Shown here: positions 10,026 to 20,284 of the stretch, in pieces
How the letters are laid out: every line of letters begins with the position of its first letter
Numbering within the stretch: the stretch's first letter is position 1
From: Gilliamella sp. wkB171
Lineage (GTDB): Bacteria; Pseudomonadota; Gammaproteobacteria; Enterobacterales; Orbaceae
Length of the DNA stretch: 64,000 bases
Direction: 5' to 3'
NCBI RefSeq assembly: GCF_001693755.1
Contig: NZ_LYST01000053.1
Location: 1 to 64,000 of the forward strand
Notes under the pieces: model-generated
What the model was told of the DNA's origin: nothing
The model's database searches: none
What the model saw: the letters and a program-made list of their open reading frames with translations, nothing else
Position numbers and translations under genes: made by a program

Positions 10026-11270
10026 CTAAATTTTCTTAAATAACACTGAACCATTAGTTCCGCCAAAACCAAATGAATTACAAAGTGCATATTCTAAGTT
10101 TTTGACCTGACGAGCGGTATGCGGTACATAATCAAGATCACAACCTTCATCAGGATTATCTAAATTAATTGTTGGTGGTACAGCCTGATCGCGTAATGCC
10201 AATACCGTAAAAATAGACTCAACAGCACCGGCAGCTCCAAGTAAATGACCAATCATTGATTTAGTCGAACTTACCATTACTTTGTTGGCATTTTCTTTAA
10301 AAATACTTTTAACTGCTTGTGTTTCTGCTTTATCACCAGCTGGCGTTGATGTACCATGAGCATTAATATAACCCACTTGCTCAGGTGTTATTCCTGCGTC
10401 ACGAATCGCACATTTCATGGCTAATGCTGCACCACTACCATCTTCTGGTGGTGAAGTCATATGATAAGCATCTGCGCTCATACCAAAGCCAACAACTTCT
10501 GCATAAATTTTTGCACCGCGTTTTTTAGCATGCTCATACTCTTCTAAAAACATAATGCCGGCACCATCACCCAGTACAAAACCATCACGATCTTTATCCC
10601 ATGGTCTACTTGCCGCTTTAGGATTATCATTATTAGTTGATAATGCGCGCGCTGCACCAAAACCGCCAATACCAAGCGGCGTACTCGCTTTTTCACCACC
10701 GCCAGCAAGCATACCATCAGCATCACCATAGGCTATCATACGTGCTGCATGACCAATATTGTGTACACCTGAAGAACAAGCAGTTGCAATTGTAATACTT
10801 GGTCCTTTTAATCCATAAATAATCGATAAATGACCAGCTATCATATTAACTATGGTAGAAGGTACAAAAAACGGACTAATTTTACGCGGACCACCATTAA
10901 TTAAAGCACTATGATTTTCTTCAATTAATCCAAGTCCACCAATACCTGAACCAATAGCACAACCAATACGTTCTGCATTTTCTTCCGAAATTTCAATACC
11001 CGCATCTTGCATTGCTTGTATACCAGCAGCAATGCCATATTGGATAAAATAGTCCATTTTACGAGCATCTTTACGTGAAATATTATAATCTTCGCCATTA
11101 AAATTTTTAACCATAGCGGCGAAGCGCGTTGCGAAAGGGGCAGTATCAAAGTGTTCTATTAGTTCAACACCACTTTGACCAGCTAAAAGTGCTTGCCAAG
11201 TGGATTCAACTGTATTACCTACCGGAGATATCATGCCCATTCCGGTAACAACAACTCTGCGTTTAGACAC
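10026..11270 (-). CDS. fabF: Beta-ketoacyl-ACP synthase II
   Basis: Condenses malonyl-ACP with acyl-ACP in the elongation cycle of fatty-acid synthesis; in E. coli it also controls temperature-dependent cis-vaccenate production. The 414 residues equal the family size. The catalytic triad is visible as Cys in TACSSG (near 164), His in NAHGTSTP (near 304) and His in SMIGHLLGA (near 341), and the C-terminal GFGGTNGS loop is intact. It is the last gene of the yceD-rpmF-plsX-fabHDG-acpP-fabF series, 155 bp after acpP. Confidence 0.97.
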   Translation of the reverse strand: MSKRRVVVTGMGMISPVGNTVESTWQALLAGQSGVELIEHFDTAPFATRFAAMVKNFNGEDYNISRKDARKMDYFIQYGIAAGIQAMQDAGIEISEENAERIGCAIGSGIGGLGLIEENHSALINGGPRKISPFFVPSTIVNMIAGHLSIIYGLKGPSITIATACSSGVHNIGHAARMIAYGDADGMLAGGGEKASTPLGIGGFGAARALSTNNDNPKAASRPWDKDRDGFVLGDGAGIMFLEEYEHAKKRGAKIYAEVVGFGMSADAYHMTSPPEDGSGAALAMKCAIRDAGITPEQVGYINAHGTSTPAGDKAETQAVKSIFKENANKVMVSSTKSMIGHLLGAAGAVESIFTVLALRDQAVPPTINLDNPDEGCDLDYVPHTARQVKNLEYALCNSFGFGGTNGSVLFKKI

Positions 11271-11383
11271 ATTGTCCTCCAGAAAAGGATTGAAATGAAA
11301 TTTGAATCATTGAAAATTTTATTTTGAGTTTTCAAAACATGAATATTAATTTTTATCTAAAAATTAAAGACACAAATACAAAC

Positions 11384-11405
11384 TAGGCGATCATTTGACC
11401 GCCTA
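11384..11405 (-). terminator. Weak hairpin after acpP
   Basis: A 6-bp stem (TAGGCG / CGCCTA) with a 10-nt loop about 20 bp after the acpP stop, followed on the minus strand by a mixed GT-rich tract. It may be a partial terminator or an mRNA-stability hairpin that sets the high acpP to fabF ratio. The short stem makes this tentative. Confidence 0.4.
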
Positions 11406-11425
11406 TTATGAAAACTCTGCTAACC

Positions 11426-11659
11426 TTATTGATTTGCAGTAATATAATCAATTGCTGATTGTACAGTTGTAATTTTTTCAGCTTCTTCATCAGGAATTTC
11501 AGTATCGAATTCTTCTTCTAAAGCCATAACTAATTCAACTGTATCAAGAGAGTCAGCGCCAAGATCTTCAACAAAAGAAGATTCATTCTTAACTTCGTCC
11601 TCTTTCACACCAAGTTGCTCAACAATAATTTTCTTAACTCGCTCTTCAATAGTGCTCAT
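11426..11659 (-). CDS. acpP: Acyl carrier protein
   Basis: Carries growing acyl chains on a 4'-phosphopantetheine arm attached to Ser37 in [19 protein letters not shown]. The protein is 77 residues (E. coli 78), strongly acidic, and shows the conserved helix II recognition surface. It lies between fabG and fabF, as in most gammaproteobacteria. The 150-bp gap upstream of it leaves room for its own promoter, which would suit its usual high expression. Confidence 0.98.
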   Translation of the reverse strand: MSTIEERVKKIIVEQLGVKEDEVKNESSFVEDLGADSLDTVELVMALEEEFDTEIPDEEAEKITTVQSAIDYITANQ

Positions 11660-11809
11660 ACTCTTTTTTTTCCTATAAATATCGCCAAAAGTGGCGGTGA
11701 ATGTAAGTTTATAAAATGTTGAAAAAGATGCAAATCATTTTTCAACCCAATTGCTTATTTTTCGCTCAAAAAGTCAAAATATTGGCTTATTCTACACTAT
11801 TCTGATCAA

Positions 11810-12544
11810 TTACACCATATACATGCCACCATTGACATGTAAAGTTTCACCAGTAATATAAGATGCTTCATCAGAAGCCAAGAATGCAACAGCATTGGCT
11901 ATCTCTGACGGCTCTCCTAATCGTCCAGCTGGCACTTGTGCTAACGTCACGGCTTTTTGCTCATCGGTTAATGCTTCAGTCATATCTGTTGCAATAAATC
12001 CAGGCGCTACCACATTAACCGTAATACCTCGAGATGCAACTTCACGAGCTAATGATTTACTAAAACCAATTAATCCTGCTTTAGCTGCCGCATAGTTAGC
12101 TTGCCCTGCATTACCCATTGTGCCAACAACAGAACCGATTGTAATAATTCGTCCATAACGTTTTTTCATCATAGATCGCATTAAAGCTTTAGATAGACGG
12201 AACACTGAGGTTAAATTGGTATCTAAAATAGATTGCCACTCTTCTTCTTTCATTCGCATTAATAAATTATCACGAGTGATACCTGCATTATTCACTAAAA
12301 TATCAATATCACCAAATTCAATTTTAATAGCATTAATGACCGATTCAATCGATGCTTCGTCAGTAACATTTAAAGCAAAACCTTTGCCATGTGTACCTAA
12401 ATATTGACTGATTGCTTCAGCACCTTTTTCTGTTGTTGCAGTACCAATAACGGTTGCACCGCAAGCAACTAACTTTTCAGCAATCGCTTTACCTATCCCG
12501 CGACTTGCACCAGTAACTAAAGCAATTTTTCCTGATAGGTTCAT
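11810..12544 (-). CDS. fabG: 3-oxoacyl-ACP reductase
   Basis: NADPH-dependent short-chain dehydrogenase that reduces 3-oxoacyl-ACP. Its 244 residues match E. coli FabG. The TGASRGIG cofactor loop is at residues 11-18, NNAG near 86-89, and the catalytic Ser (IGSVVG) and YAAAK (Tyr near 151, Lys near 155) are all present. The C-terminus YITGETLHVNGGMYMV is canonical. It is 18 bp downstream of fabD. Confidence 0.97.
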   Translation of the reverse strand: MNLSGKIALVTGASRGIGKAIAEKLVACGATVIGTATTEKGAEAISQYLGTHGKGFALNVTDEASIESVINAIKIEFGDIDILVNNAGITRDNLLMRMKEEEWQSILDTNLTSVFRLSKALMRSMMKKRYGRIITIGSVVGTMGNAGQANYAAAKAGLIGFSKSLAREVASRGITVNVVAPGFIATDMTEALTDEQKAVTLAQVPAGRLGEPSEIANAVAFLASDEASYITGETLHVNGGMYMV

Positions 12545-12562
12545 AACTACCCCTTTTATCTT

Positions 12563-13498
12563 CTATTTAGTATTTTCTATTGCAACATCTAATGACGCTT
12601 TATCATTTACCGCACATGCTGATAACGAATCAACAATACGTTTAGTCAATCCAGTTAGTACTTTACCTGGTCCTATTTCAACTAACAGTGTTACACCTTG
12701 TTTAGCCATTTGCTCAACAGTTTCTGTCCAGCGAACTGGGCTATAAAGCTGCGCAATCAATGCGGCTTTAATTTTTTCTGCTGAGGATTCAATCTTAACA
12801 TCAACGTTATTAATAACCGCAAATTTTGGCGTGTTGAAAGTAATTTCATTCAAGGCAATAGCTAATTTTTCGGCTGCGGGCTTCATCAATTCACAGTGGG
12901 AAGGAACACTAACAGCTAATGGTAAAGCACGTTTAGCACCTGCTTCTTTGCAAAGTACACCAGCACGCTCTACTGCTTCTTTATTACCTGCAATAACAAC
13001 TTGCCCTGGTGAATTAAAATTGACAGGTGCAACGACTTGACCTTGGGCTGCTTCGTCACAAGCTTTACGGATCGAATCGTTATCTAAACCGATAATGGCA
13101 TACATCGCACCAGTTCCAGTTGGTACAGCCTCTTGCATAAGTTTGCCACGCAATTCAACTAATTTAATTGCATCTTTAAAATCAATCACGCCAGCACATA
13201 CCAATGCCGAATATTCACCTAAGCTATGTCCTGCCATAAATTCAGGTTGTGCACCATTAACACTTTGCCAAACTCTAAAAGTAGCAACTGAAGCAGCTAA
13301 TAAAGCAGGTTGTGTTTGCCATGTTTTGTTAAGTTCCTCAACTGGACCTTGTTGTACCAGATCCCATAAATCGTAACCTAATACTTGTGACGCTTCGTCA
13401 AAAGTAGATTTCACAATTGGATAATTGTCAGCAAGATCTTTTAACATACCGACGGCTTGTGAACCTTGTCCTGGAAAAACCATTGCAAATTTGGTCAT
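12563..13498 (-). CDS. fabD: Malonyl-CoA:ACP transacylase
   Basis: Moves the malonyl group from CoA to ACP. The 311 residues are close to E. coli FabD (309). The nucleophile is Ser92 in GHSLGEYSALV, and the catalytic histidine is in VPSHCELM near residue 200. The N-terminal FPGQGSQAVGM supplies the oxyanion glutamine. It lies 34 bp downstream of fabH and 18 bp upstream of fabG. Confidence 0.97.
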   Translation of the reverse strand: MTKFAMVFPGQGSQAVGMLKDLADNYPIVKSTFDEASQVLGYDLWDLVQQGPVEELNKTWQTQPALLAASVATFRVWQSVNGAQPEFMAGHSLGEYSALVCAGVIDFKDAIKLVELRGKLMQEAVPTGTGAMYAIIGLDNDSIRKACDEAAQGQVVAPVNFNSPGQVVIAGNKEAVERAGVLCKEAGAKRALPLAVSVPSHCELMKPAAEKLAIALNEITFNTPKFAVINNVDVKIESSAEKIKAALIAQLYSPVRWTETVEQMAKQGVTLLVEIGPGKVLTGLTKRIVDSLSACAVNDKASLDVAIENTK

Positions 13499-13532
13499 TT
13501 TTAAATCCTTGAATACTCAAAATAATTTTTGT

Positions 13533-14486
13533 TTAAAATCTAACGAGCGCAGAGCCCCAAACAAAACCGCCACCAAAAGCTTCTAATAAGATTAGTTGGC
13601 CTCGCTTAATACGCCCATCTCGCACACCTGTATCTAATGCACAAGGAACTGATGCGGCTGAAGTGTTGCCTTGTTTATCTAAAGTGACAATAACTTTACT
13701 TAAATCCATATCTAAACGTTTTGCGGTGGCTGAAATAATTCGTAAATTTGCTTGATGTGGTACTAACCAATCTAAATCGGATTTATTAAAGGAATTTTCT
13801 GTTAATAATTCATCGACTAAATTTGAAAGTTCTTTGACAGCAATTTTAAATACATCATTGCCTTGCATAGTCATATAAACGGGATCATTCATATCACGGC
13901 GATCAACATAAGGATATTTTAATAACTCGCCGTAACGACCATCAGCATGAAGATGTGAAGCAATAATGCCTGGTTCTTGAGAAGCACCAACCACAACCGC
14001 ACCGGCACCATCGCCAAAAATGATAATTGTTCCACGATCTGTTGGATCGACACCACGAGTTAGCATGTCCGAACCAACCACTAATGCATATTTAATTGCA
14101 CCACTTTTTATATATTTATCGGCAATATCAAGTGCATAGACGAACCCCGAACATGCAGCAGAAACATCAAAAGCAATGACATCTCCAATAGCTAATTTTG
14201 CTTGCAGTTCGGTGGCTGAGCTAGGAAAGGCATTTACTGAAGTTGCAGTAGCAACAATAATCATACCTATCTCATTTTTATCAATCTTTGCCATTTCAAT
14301 AGCATTTAAAGACGCTTCATAAGCCATAGAAGTTACTGTTTCGTCTGGTGCTGCAATGCGTCGTTCTTTTATTCCTGTTCGTGTTGTGATCCATTCATCA
14401 CTAGTATCGACCATTTTTTCAAGATCAGCATTGGTTCTTATCTGTTTCGGAAGATAACTCCCTGTTCCTAATATCTTTGTATACAT
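13533..14486 (-). CDS. fabH: Beta-ketoacyl-ACP synthase III
   Basis: Starts fatty-acid synthesis by condensing acetyl-CoA with malonyl-ACP. The 317 residues equal E. coli FabH. The catalytic triad is Cys112 in [10 protein letters not shown], His in VPHQANLRI (near 244) and Asn in GNTSAASVP (near 274). It starts 4 bp after plsX stops, suggesting translational coupling. Confidence 0.97.
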   Translation of the reverse strand: MYTKILGTGSYLPKQIRTNADLEKMVDTSDEWITTRTGIKERRIAAPDETVTSMAYEASLNAIEMAKIDKNEIGMIIVATATSVNAFPSSATELQAKLAIGDVIAFDVSAACSGFVYALDIADKYIKSGAIKYALVVGSDMLTRGVDPTDRGTIIIFGDGAGAVVVGASQEPGIIASHLHADGRYGELLKYPYVDRRDMNDPVYMTMQGNDVFKIAVKELSNLVDELLTENSFNKSDLDWLVPHQANLRIISATAKRLDMDLSKVIVTLDKQGNTSAASVPCALDTGVRDGRIKRGQLILLEAFGGGFVWGSALVRF

Positions 14487-14490
14487 CTAA

Positions 14491-15537
14491 TTATTCGCTC
14501 TTAGGTAGTACGGAAGAAAGGCTGCTTGCAATCTTCTCAGGTATATTGGTTTGGATAGCCAAAATAGCTTGTTCTATTGCTGCAAAGAATGATTTTTGAT
14601 TAGCACTACCATGACTTTTAATCACAATGCTTTGAAGACCAAGCAAACATGCGCCATTATATCGTCCGGGATCTAAATAACCAAAATTTTTAGAAACCTT
14701 TCTTTGTAACCACTTACTTAATAGTTTCATTAATAATGAATTATGACTAATAGATAACTTAAATGAAGACATGAAAATTTTAATTAAACCTTCTACTGTT
14801 TTTAATGTCACATTACCCACAAAGCCATCACAGACTAGTACATCGGTTTTACCAGTTAAAAGCTCGTTACCTTCTAAATAGCCGATATAATTAATATTAT
14901 CATTCGATTTTAAAATCGCTGCTGCAGCGCGTATTTTATCCAAACCTTTTGTATCTTCTTCACCAATATTAAGTAAAGCAACTCTAGGATGATCAATTTT
15001 GAGCACTGTTTTGGCTAAGATCTGCCCCATTATGGCAAATTGCACTAACATATCACTATCACACTGAGCATTAGCGCCTAAATCTAATACTACTGTATTT
15101 TGATTATTTAATGCAGGAATGATGGCAACTAATGCAGGACGATCAATACCAACAAGTGCATGTAATAATAGCTTAGACAGTCCCATTAATGCACCAGTAT
15201 TACCAGCGCTAACGCAAGCTTGAGCTTGGTTATTTTTAACCAATTCTAGTGCTATTCTCATTGATGAGCCATGGCTATGCCGAATGGCATAAGCTGGTTT
15301 CATATCATTAGCAATCACAGATGTTGATTCGATCAACGTAAGTCGATGGTCTTGTTGATATTGCTTAACAAACTTTGCATTTTCTTTAGATAAAAAAAGA
15401 CTAATTTCTGTTGGATCACCCACCAGAAAAATAGAGAGATTTGGATAACAATTTAGTGCTTGTATTGCAGCAGGAACAATCACACGAGGACCAAAGTCCC
15501 CGCTCATAGCATCTAACGCAATGGTTAGATTATCCAA
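14491..15537 (-). CDS. plsX: Phosphate acyltransferase PlsX
   Basis: Converts acyl-ACP to acyl-phosphate, linking fatty-acid synthesis to phospholipid synthesis. The 348-residue protein begins with the typical [12 protein letters not shown]. It also contains [25 protein letters not shown] and a [17 protein letters not shown] segment, all characteristic. It lies 33 bp after rpmF and 4 bp before fabH, the standard gammaproteobacterial order. Confidence 0.95.
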   Translation of the reverse strand: MDNLTIALDAMSGDFGPRVIVPAAIQALNCYPNLSIFLVGDPTEISLFLSKENAKFVKQYQQDHRLTLIESTSVIANDMKPAYAIRHSHGSSMRIALELVKNNQAQACVSAGNTGALMGLSKLLLHALVGIDRPALVAIIPALNNQNTVVLDLGANAQCDSDMLVQFAIMGQILAKTVLKIDHPRVALLNIGEEDTKGLDKIRAAAAILKSNDNINYIGYLEGNELLTGKTDVLVCDGFVGNVTLKTVEGLIKIFMSSFKLSISHNSLLMKLLSKWLQRKVSKNFGYLDPGRYNGACLLGLQSIVIKSHGSANQKSFFAAIEQAILAIQTNIPEKIASSLSSVLPKSE

Positions 15538-15570
15538 AATGTCACCTGAAGATTTCTAATGACTAAATAA

Positions 15571-15738
15571 TTATTTAGAAATCACTTTACGACCACGATA
15601 ATAACCATCAGCGGTTACGTGATGACGTAAATGTGTTTTGCCTGATTCATCAACTGAGATATTAGCAGCAGTTAATGCATCATGAGAACGACGCATACCA
15701 CGTTTTGCACGAGTTTTACGATTCTGTTGAACAGCCAT
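15571..15738 (-). CDS. rpmF: 50S ribosomal protein L32
   Basis: A 55-residue protein read on the minus strand, beginning [20 protein letters not shown] and ending [11 protein letters not shown]. It has the basic N-terminus of L32 (E. coli 57 residues) and lacks the C-terminal zinc-binding cysteines, as in E. coli-type L32. It starts 5 bp after the yceD stop and is followed by plsX, the conserved yceD-rpmF-plsX order. It links ribosome and lipid synthesis in one transcript. Confidence 0.96.
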   Translation of the reverse strand: MAVQQNRKTRAKRGMRRSHDALTAANISVDESGKTHLRHHVTADGYYRGRKVISK

Positions 15739-15742
15739 GGAT

Positions 15743-16252
15743 TTACCCCTTATTCTTTAAACTAACTAAAATTGCAAATGGATTCGGCTTTTCATTCTCA
15801 ACAGGAATTTCACCAAATACCATATCTGCCTCTGACACTTCGCAGTGTTTACTATCATGTACCGGCGCAATTGGTAACGAGAGAATAATTTCGTCCTCAA
15901 GTAACGCTAATATATCTACCTCGCCAAACTCGTTCATAAAAACGGGTTCATAATGTTCCGGTAACGTCTCTGCCTGAGCATCGCTCTTAACAGGACTAAA
16001 TTTATTCATCACATGAACTTCAGTGATAAAAGGTTTAAAACAACGTTGACAAATAAGCTCCAACGTTACTTTTGCATCAATTGCGATAACACAAAGTTTC
16101 TGTTCATCGTAATAAAAAGACAAACTACACTCAATATCGCTTTTCAGACTTTCAACCCTTGTTGCACTTTGCGCTGGATAGTATCCAACATAATCAAGTC
16201 GTTTTTGTGCCGCTTTGACAGGGTCAATTGTTAATGGCAATTTATTTTGCAT
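15743..16252 (-). CDS. yceD: YceD family (DUF177) protein, 23S rRNA accumulation
   Basis: The 169 residues align in character with E. coli YceD (173). It starts [21 protein letters not shown], has the paired-cysteine element CQRCFKPF near residue 83, and an acidic C-terminal part ending [13 protein letters not shown]. In plants and bacteria this family is needed for normal 23S rRNA accumulation; the mechanism is unsettled. It is the first gene of the yceD-rpmF-plsX-fab series, and 229 bp of non-coding DNA upstream should hold the operon promoter. Confidence 0.9.
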   Translation of the reverse strand: MQNKLPLTIDPVKAAQKRLDYVGYYPAQSATRVESLKSDIECSLSFYYDEQKLCVIAIDAKVTLELICQRCFKPFITEVHVMNKFSPVKSDAQAETLPEHYEPVFMNEFGEVDILALLEDEIILSLPIAPVHDSKHCEVSEADMVFGEIPVENEKPNPFAILVSLKNKG

Positions 16253-16481
16253 AAGATAAGCTTGCTACCTTGAAAATTATTTTGTGTAGTTAAAAACTAC
16301 ACAATGCCGTAAGGCGCGCATCTTACCTTTAAATGACCATTTCGTCAATGGGCGCAAGTAATATTATTTGTATTAGTTATTGATTATTCCTCTAATATTT
16401 TATCAAATATATTTATTCCAATTTCGTGAAAGGTTTAATATAAAAAATACAATTTTGACTATTAAAAATACCCATGACAGT

Positions 16482-18401
16482 TTAAGACAATCGCCCAAAG
16501 CTATCTTTGACGATAGCTTGGAAATCTTCAAAGGTTTTGCTATTTAATAAACGTTTGGTTGAACGCTCCTTCACTAAATTGACAAACAAATTATAAATTC
16601 GCATCGCATCCTCATATTCATCCTTACTAATTGCTAATAAAAAAATGACGTGTGCAACTTCATTTTTATCCCATAAGATTCCTTGTGGCGCTAATATGGT
16701 TGTCACAACCGTCTTTTTGGCTAACAAACCTACTGAGTGCGGAATAGCAATATTTTCACCTAATAATGTTGAAACAATCGCTTCGCGTTCAATGACAGAA
16801 TGATAAAAAGATGCATCGACATATCCATGCTTTTCTAAACGATGACAAACCACTTTAAAAAGCTCTGATTGTGTTATTGGTTTATCCATGATAAGAAAAA
16901 AATTTTTATCGAAAAAACGCTCGATCAAATGGGGCATTGTTCTATCTATCATAGCCAATCGTCCTAATTGCTCGAGTTGATAGGTAGTTGGAAATGGCGC
17001 TATTTTAACAATCGGCTTATCTTTTTCAGTTAAGCGTACGGTTGAGACAATAAAATCTTCCTCAATATTTGTTAACTGCTCATATTCTCGATAGGAAAGT
17101 ATACGACTAATTTGAATATGTGGAAAATCTCGCTTAATCTTCGATTCAATCATACGTAAAGTTGCATTACCAAGATCGCTCACTAGCAGTATTTGAGCAT
17201 ACCTTTCATGACCTGCACTATAATTACGTTCTAATGCGACACCAATGTGCACAGCCAAATAACTGATCTCATCTTCGGTCATTTTTGATTCGGTATATTT
17301 TTCAGTATTTGCTAGTGCTGATAAGGTAATATCATAAGCAAACGGATAATATTGTTTTATTTCTTGCAATAAAGGATTTGTTGTACGAATTTGATATTTC
17401 ACGCGCGATAGCATCGATGAAACATGAATTGACATATCTTCGAATAATTTTTCATCCTCCAATAAATTATAGTGATAAGTATGATTAATATAAGATAAAA
17501 TATATTTTACAAGAGCTAAACTTTTTGCTTGATTTGGCGAATCAATAATGGTGCGAGACATGATTTGAACACATAAATAATTCAACTCAGCTTGAGAAAG
17601 TACACTACCTAAAAAATAAGAAAACTCTTCAGAAATCTCTTGAGCTGCGCCAATAACAGTACTATTAATCTGATCTATTTGATAATCAATTAACTCATAA
17701 CCTTGCGTAATTCGGCTAATTGAAACAGCACAACTATAAAGTAAATAGCTTTGTCCTTCAGCGTTTAATTTTAATTCAAAACGCTCAATTTGATCTTGCA
17801 ATACCTTTGCTAAATAATCCAACTCAATATCATTTAATATATGTTTTTGAAGTCTACCAATTGTTAAAGTATCTTCCGCCATATATCGTTGCCATAAAAT
17901 ATCGGTTAAACATGCTCGAATGGAAGACTCTTCACCAATTAAACGCATACCATAATAGGGACGGTTTTCTAATTGCAAATTATACTTATCTAAATATTGT
18001 TTAACTTCAATCACATCATTTTGCAACGTACTACGACTTAAAAACCATTTATCAGCAATATCATCTAATTTGACAGAATTAGATTGTGTGAGAAAAGCGA
18101 TTATTAATGCAACTATCCTTTCTTTGCTTGTTCTTGGAATATTTTCTATTGAATGCGAATTAGTTAAAGCTGCATAACGTTTAGCATCAGATATTAGCAG
18201 TTGATAACCAATATTTTTAGTATAATCAATTTGCGCGCCATAATGACGTAAAATATCATTAAGTGCTGAAATGTCAGTACGAATAGTACGAGTAGATACC
18301 GAAAAACGGTTAGCGAGTTCCTGTTGAGGCAGCGTTTCGTTTTTTATGGTATCAAATAAATACGCTAATCGCTGATAAGAAAACAGCACTTTAGATGACA
18401 T
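16482..18401 (-). CDS. PRD/EIIA-containing transcriptional regulator (BglG/MtlR type)
   Basis: A 639-residue modular regulator. The order is an N-terminal HTH (about residues 10-70, LPQQELANRFSVSTRTIRTDI), a second Mga-like HTH (about 85-165), two PTS regulation domains (about 175-395), an EIIB-like stretch (about 400-490) and a C-terminal EIIA domain of the mannitol/fructose class (about 495-635) with the phosphorylatable histidine in IAIPHS (His555). The DNA-binding heads argue for an activator like MtlR or LicR rather than an RNA-binding antiterminator. It starts 3 bp after the KDGP aldolase stop, so it is the last gene of the nine-gene operon and probably controls that operon in response to PTS phosphorylation. 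Confidence 0.9.
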   Translation of the reverse strand: MSSKVLFSYQRLAYLFDTIKNETLPQQELANRFSVSTRTIRTDISALNDILRHYGAQIDYTKNIGYQLLISDAKRYAALTNSHSIENIPRTSKERIVALIIAFLTQSNSVKLDDIADKWFLSRSTLQNDVIEVKQYLDKYNLQLENRPYYGMRLIGEESSIRACLTDILWQRYMAEDTLTIGRLQKHILNDIELDYLAKVLQDQIERFELKLNAEGQSYLLYSCAVSISRITQGYELIDYQIDQINSTVIGAAQEISEEFSYFLGSVLSQAELNYLCVQIMSRTIIDSPNQAKSLALVKYILSYINHTYHYNLLEDEKLFEDMSIHVSSMLSRVKYQIRTTNPLLQEIKQYYPFAYDITLSALANTEKYTESKMTEDEISYLAVHIGVALERNYSAGHERYAQILLVSDLGNATLRMIESKIKRDFPHIQISRILSYREYEQLTNIEEDFIVSTVRLTEKDKPIVKIAPFPTTYQLEQLGRLAMIDRTMPHLIERFFDKNFFLIMDKPITQSELFKVVCHRLEKHGYVDASFYHSVIEREAIVSTLLGENIAIPHSVGLLAKKTVVTTILAPQGILWDKNEVAHVIFLLAISKDEYEDAMRIYNLFVNLVKERSTKRLLNSKTFEDFQAIVKDSFGRLS

Positions 18402-18404
18402 TAT

Positions 18405-19148
18405 TTATCCTACCAATTTTTGTGTAATTGCCAAAAGTTTTTCAACATCAGCAGTGCGCGTTTCTCCTGTCGCTTGATTAATAATAGAACTATAAATATG
18501 TGGGATAATCCTTTTCACACCAGCATCTAAAGCTATCTTCAAAATGACTTCATAGTTATCTAAATCGATTCCCCCTGTGGGCTCGAGATAAAAATCTTGT
18601 TCAGCACAACACTTTGCCACATATTCAAATTCGGCTCGATGTTTTAATCCACCCATTGGAAAAAATTTGATTGAACTTCCGCCCATATCTTTGAGTAACG
18701 CAATTGCTGTTTCAATCGGTACCTCACCCTTGGTAGTTTTACTACTTAACGGGCCAGTAGCAATATTGACCAATCCAATTCTACCCGTTGGTGATACTAA
18801 GCCATTAATCACAGTCTCTTTTTGACCTAACAATGCACGGCTAGTCCCTACACCAGTAAATACTTGATTGACATGTTGCGGTTGAAGAACTGCTGATATT
18901 TCAGATACCATAGTTGACTGATTTGGATCGCCAGCGCCTAAACCAACTGAAATTGCATTATCAATTGCTTGCGCATATTTTTTCATATCGGTTATTGCTG
19001 ATTGATTATCACAATAGTTTTTCGATAAAATACCGACTACAACATGAGTTTGTGCTGCTTCATAAACGGCTTTAGCATTATCAATTGAATTAGCCAGAAC
19101 ATTTAAACAGACACGATCATTATAATAATTAGGTGTCAGTTGCATCAT
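18405..19148 (-). CDS. DgaF-like 2-dehydro-3-deoxy-phosphogluconate (KDGP) aldolase
   Basis: A 247-residue protein of the EF_0839/AHA_3917 family, related to DgaF of the Salmonella D-glucosaminate pathway. The predicted reaction is aldol cleavage of 2-keto-3-deoxy-6-phosphogluconate to pyruvate and glyceraldehyde-3-phosphate. A TIM-barrel fold is likely, with the probable Schiff-base lysine in IKFFPMGG (Lys161), a phosphate-binding GGID segment near 206, and VGLGAGDPNQ near 68-77. The start uses a TAGGAG ribosome site, and its ATGA overlaps the stop of the ammonia-lyase gene. Substrate is inferred from the family and neighbours; an adjacent kinase is lacking, so the substrate probably enters the cell already phosphorylated. 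Confidence 0.85.
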   Translation of the reverse strand: MMQLTPNYYNDRVCLNVLANSIDNAKAVYEAAQTHVVVGILSKNYCDNQSAITDMKKYAQAIDNAISVGLGAGDPNQSTMVSEISAVLQPQHVNQVFTGVGTSRALLGQKETVINGLVSPTGRIGLVNIATGPLSSKTTKGEVPIETAIALLKDMGGSSIKFFPMGGLKHRAEFEYVAKCCAEQDFYLEPTGGIDLDNYEVILKIALDAGVKRIIPHIYSSIINQATGETRTADVEKLLAITQKLVG

Positions 19149-20284
19149 TTTACTCCTAGTATAATACGTTTAATTTTATTATAAATAATGTCAAGTTGAG
19201 CAGAAGTTACACTACGTACATCAACATCAACTTTACCTTCGTTAGCTTTATATTCGCGAAAATAAACAGCAATTTCACCTTGCTTCATTAATTCAACTAT
19301 TTCGATAGCGCTTTTACCTATTACAGTGGCATCAAATGCGATTTCTGTTCGAGCAATATCTCGCCCTGCACTATCCCAAACAACTTTGGCTAATACGCCA
19401 GGTAAAGCATTAAGATTATCAATAAATGGGGCCATTTTACTCACCATTTGCTGACCAGTTTCTTGCTTAGGATCGTTAACATAAAGTTCAATGGCTTTAG
19501 TTAAACCTAAAATACCCTCTTTCCCCACTTTCATTGGGCGTCCAATGCCTTGAGATTGCAGTTTTAACCATTCAATCGCTTGATGACGGCCTATCACTAA
19601 ACCACTAGTCGGTCCTTCAATTGCTTTTGCACCACTATAAATAACTAAATCAGCACCTTGTTGATAATAGGCTTGCAAATCCTCTTCTGCGGCAGCATCA
19701 ACAATCAGAGGTATATTATGTTTTTTGGCAATTAAAGCAGTTTGCGCAACCGTTAACATACTTTTTTGTACACAATGATGAGATTTAACATATAAAATGG
19801 CTGCTGTATCGGCATTAATTAATGATTCGATATGTTCTGGCTTACATTCATTAGCGTAACCTGCCTCTACTACAATGCCGCCACCTAAAGACACCATTGT
19901 ACCAATTGGTGCACCAAAATTGACGTTATGCCCTTTAGGAACAATAATTTCACGGGGTACATATTTATCAGACGAATGGAGATTAAATAATAGATCGTGA
20001 TCATCCTTAATAATAAACCCTGCAACAGCTTGTGCTATACCTGCTGAAGCACATGAAACCACAACCGCACTTTCGACATTGAGTAATTTGGCAATATATT
20101 GCCCTGTTTTATCAACTAAATCTTTGATTTCAAAATATTCGCTTAATCCCTGCGATACCGTATCCACTACTTCAGGTCTTGGTGTTGAAACACCTAATAT
20201 AGTCATACGCCCTGATGCGTTAATGACCTTTTTTAAATGATATTGACTATAAACGTCTTTTTCAGTTTGAGATTCTGAGCGCAT
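19145..20284 (-). CDS. DgaE-like PLP-dependent ammonia-lyase (SelA-related fold)
   Basis: A 379-residue fold-type I PLP enzyme related to selenocysteine synthase SelA and to DgaE, the D-glucosaminate-6-phosphate ammonia-lyase. The internal-aldimine lysine is predicted in VIYSGAKAIEGPTSG (Lys220), with the ring-nitrogen aspartate in LIVDAAAEED (Asp196). The N-terminus LKKVINASGRMTILGVS is typical of this group. Likely role: elimination of ammonia from a 2-amino-2-deoxy sugar acid phosphate, giving the 2-keto-3-deoxy product for the aldolase. An AGAAGG ribosome site supports the start, which lies 23 bp inside the amidohydrolase gene. Confidence 0.87.
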   Translation of the reverse strand: MRSESQTEKDVYSQYHLKKVINASGRMTILGVSTPRPEVVDTVSQGLSEYFEIKDLVDKTGQYIAKLLNVESAVVVSCASAGIAQAVAGFIIKDDHDLLFNLHSSDKYVPREIIVPKGHNVNFGAPIGTMVSLGGGIVVEAGYANECKPEHIESLINADTAAILYVKSHHCVQKSMLTVAQTALIAKKHNIPLIVDAAAEEDLQAYYQQGADLVIYSGAKAIEGPTSGLVIGRHQAIEWLKLQSQGIGRPMKVGKEGILGLTKAIELYVNDPKQETGQQMVSKMAPFIDNLNALPGVLAKVVWDSAGRDIARTEIAFDATVIGKSAIEIVELMKQGEIAVYFREYKANEGKVDVDVRSVTSAQLDIIYNKIKRIILGVK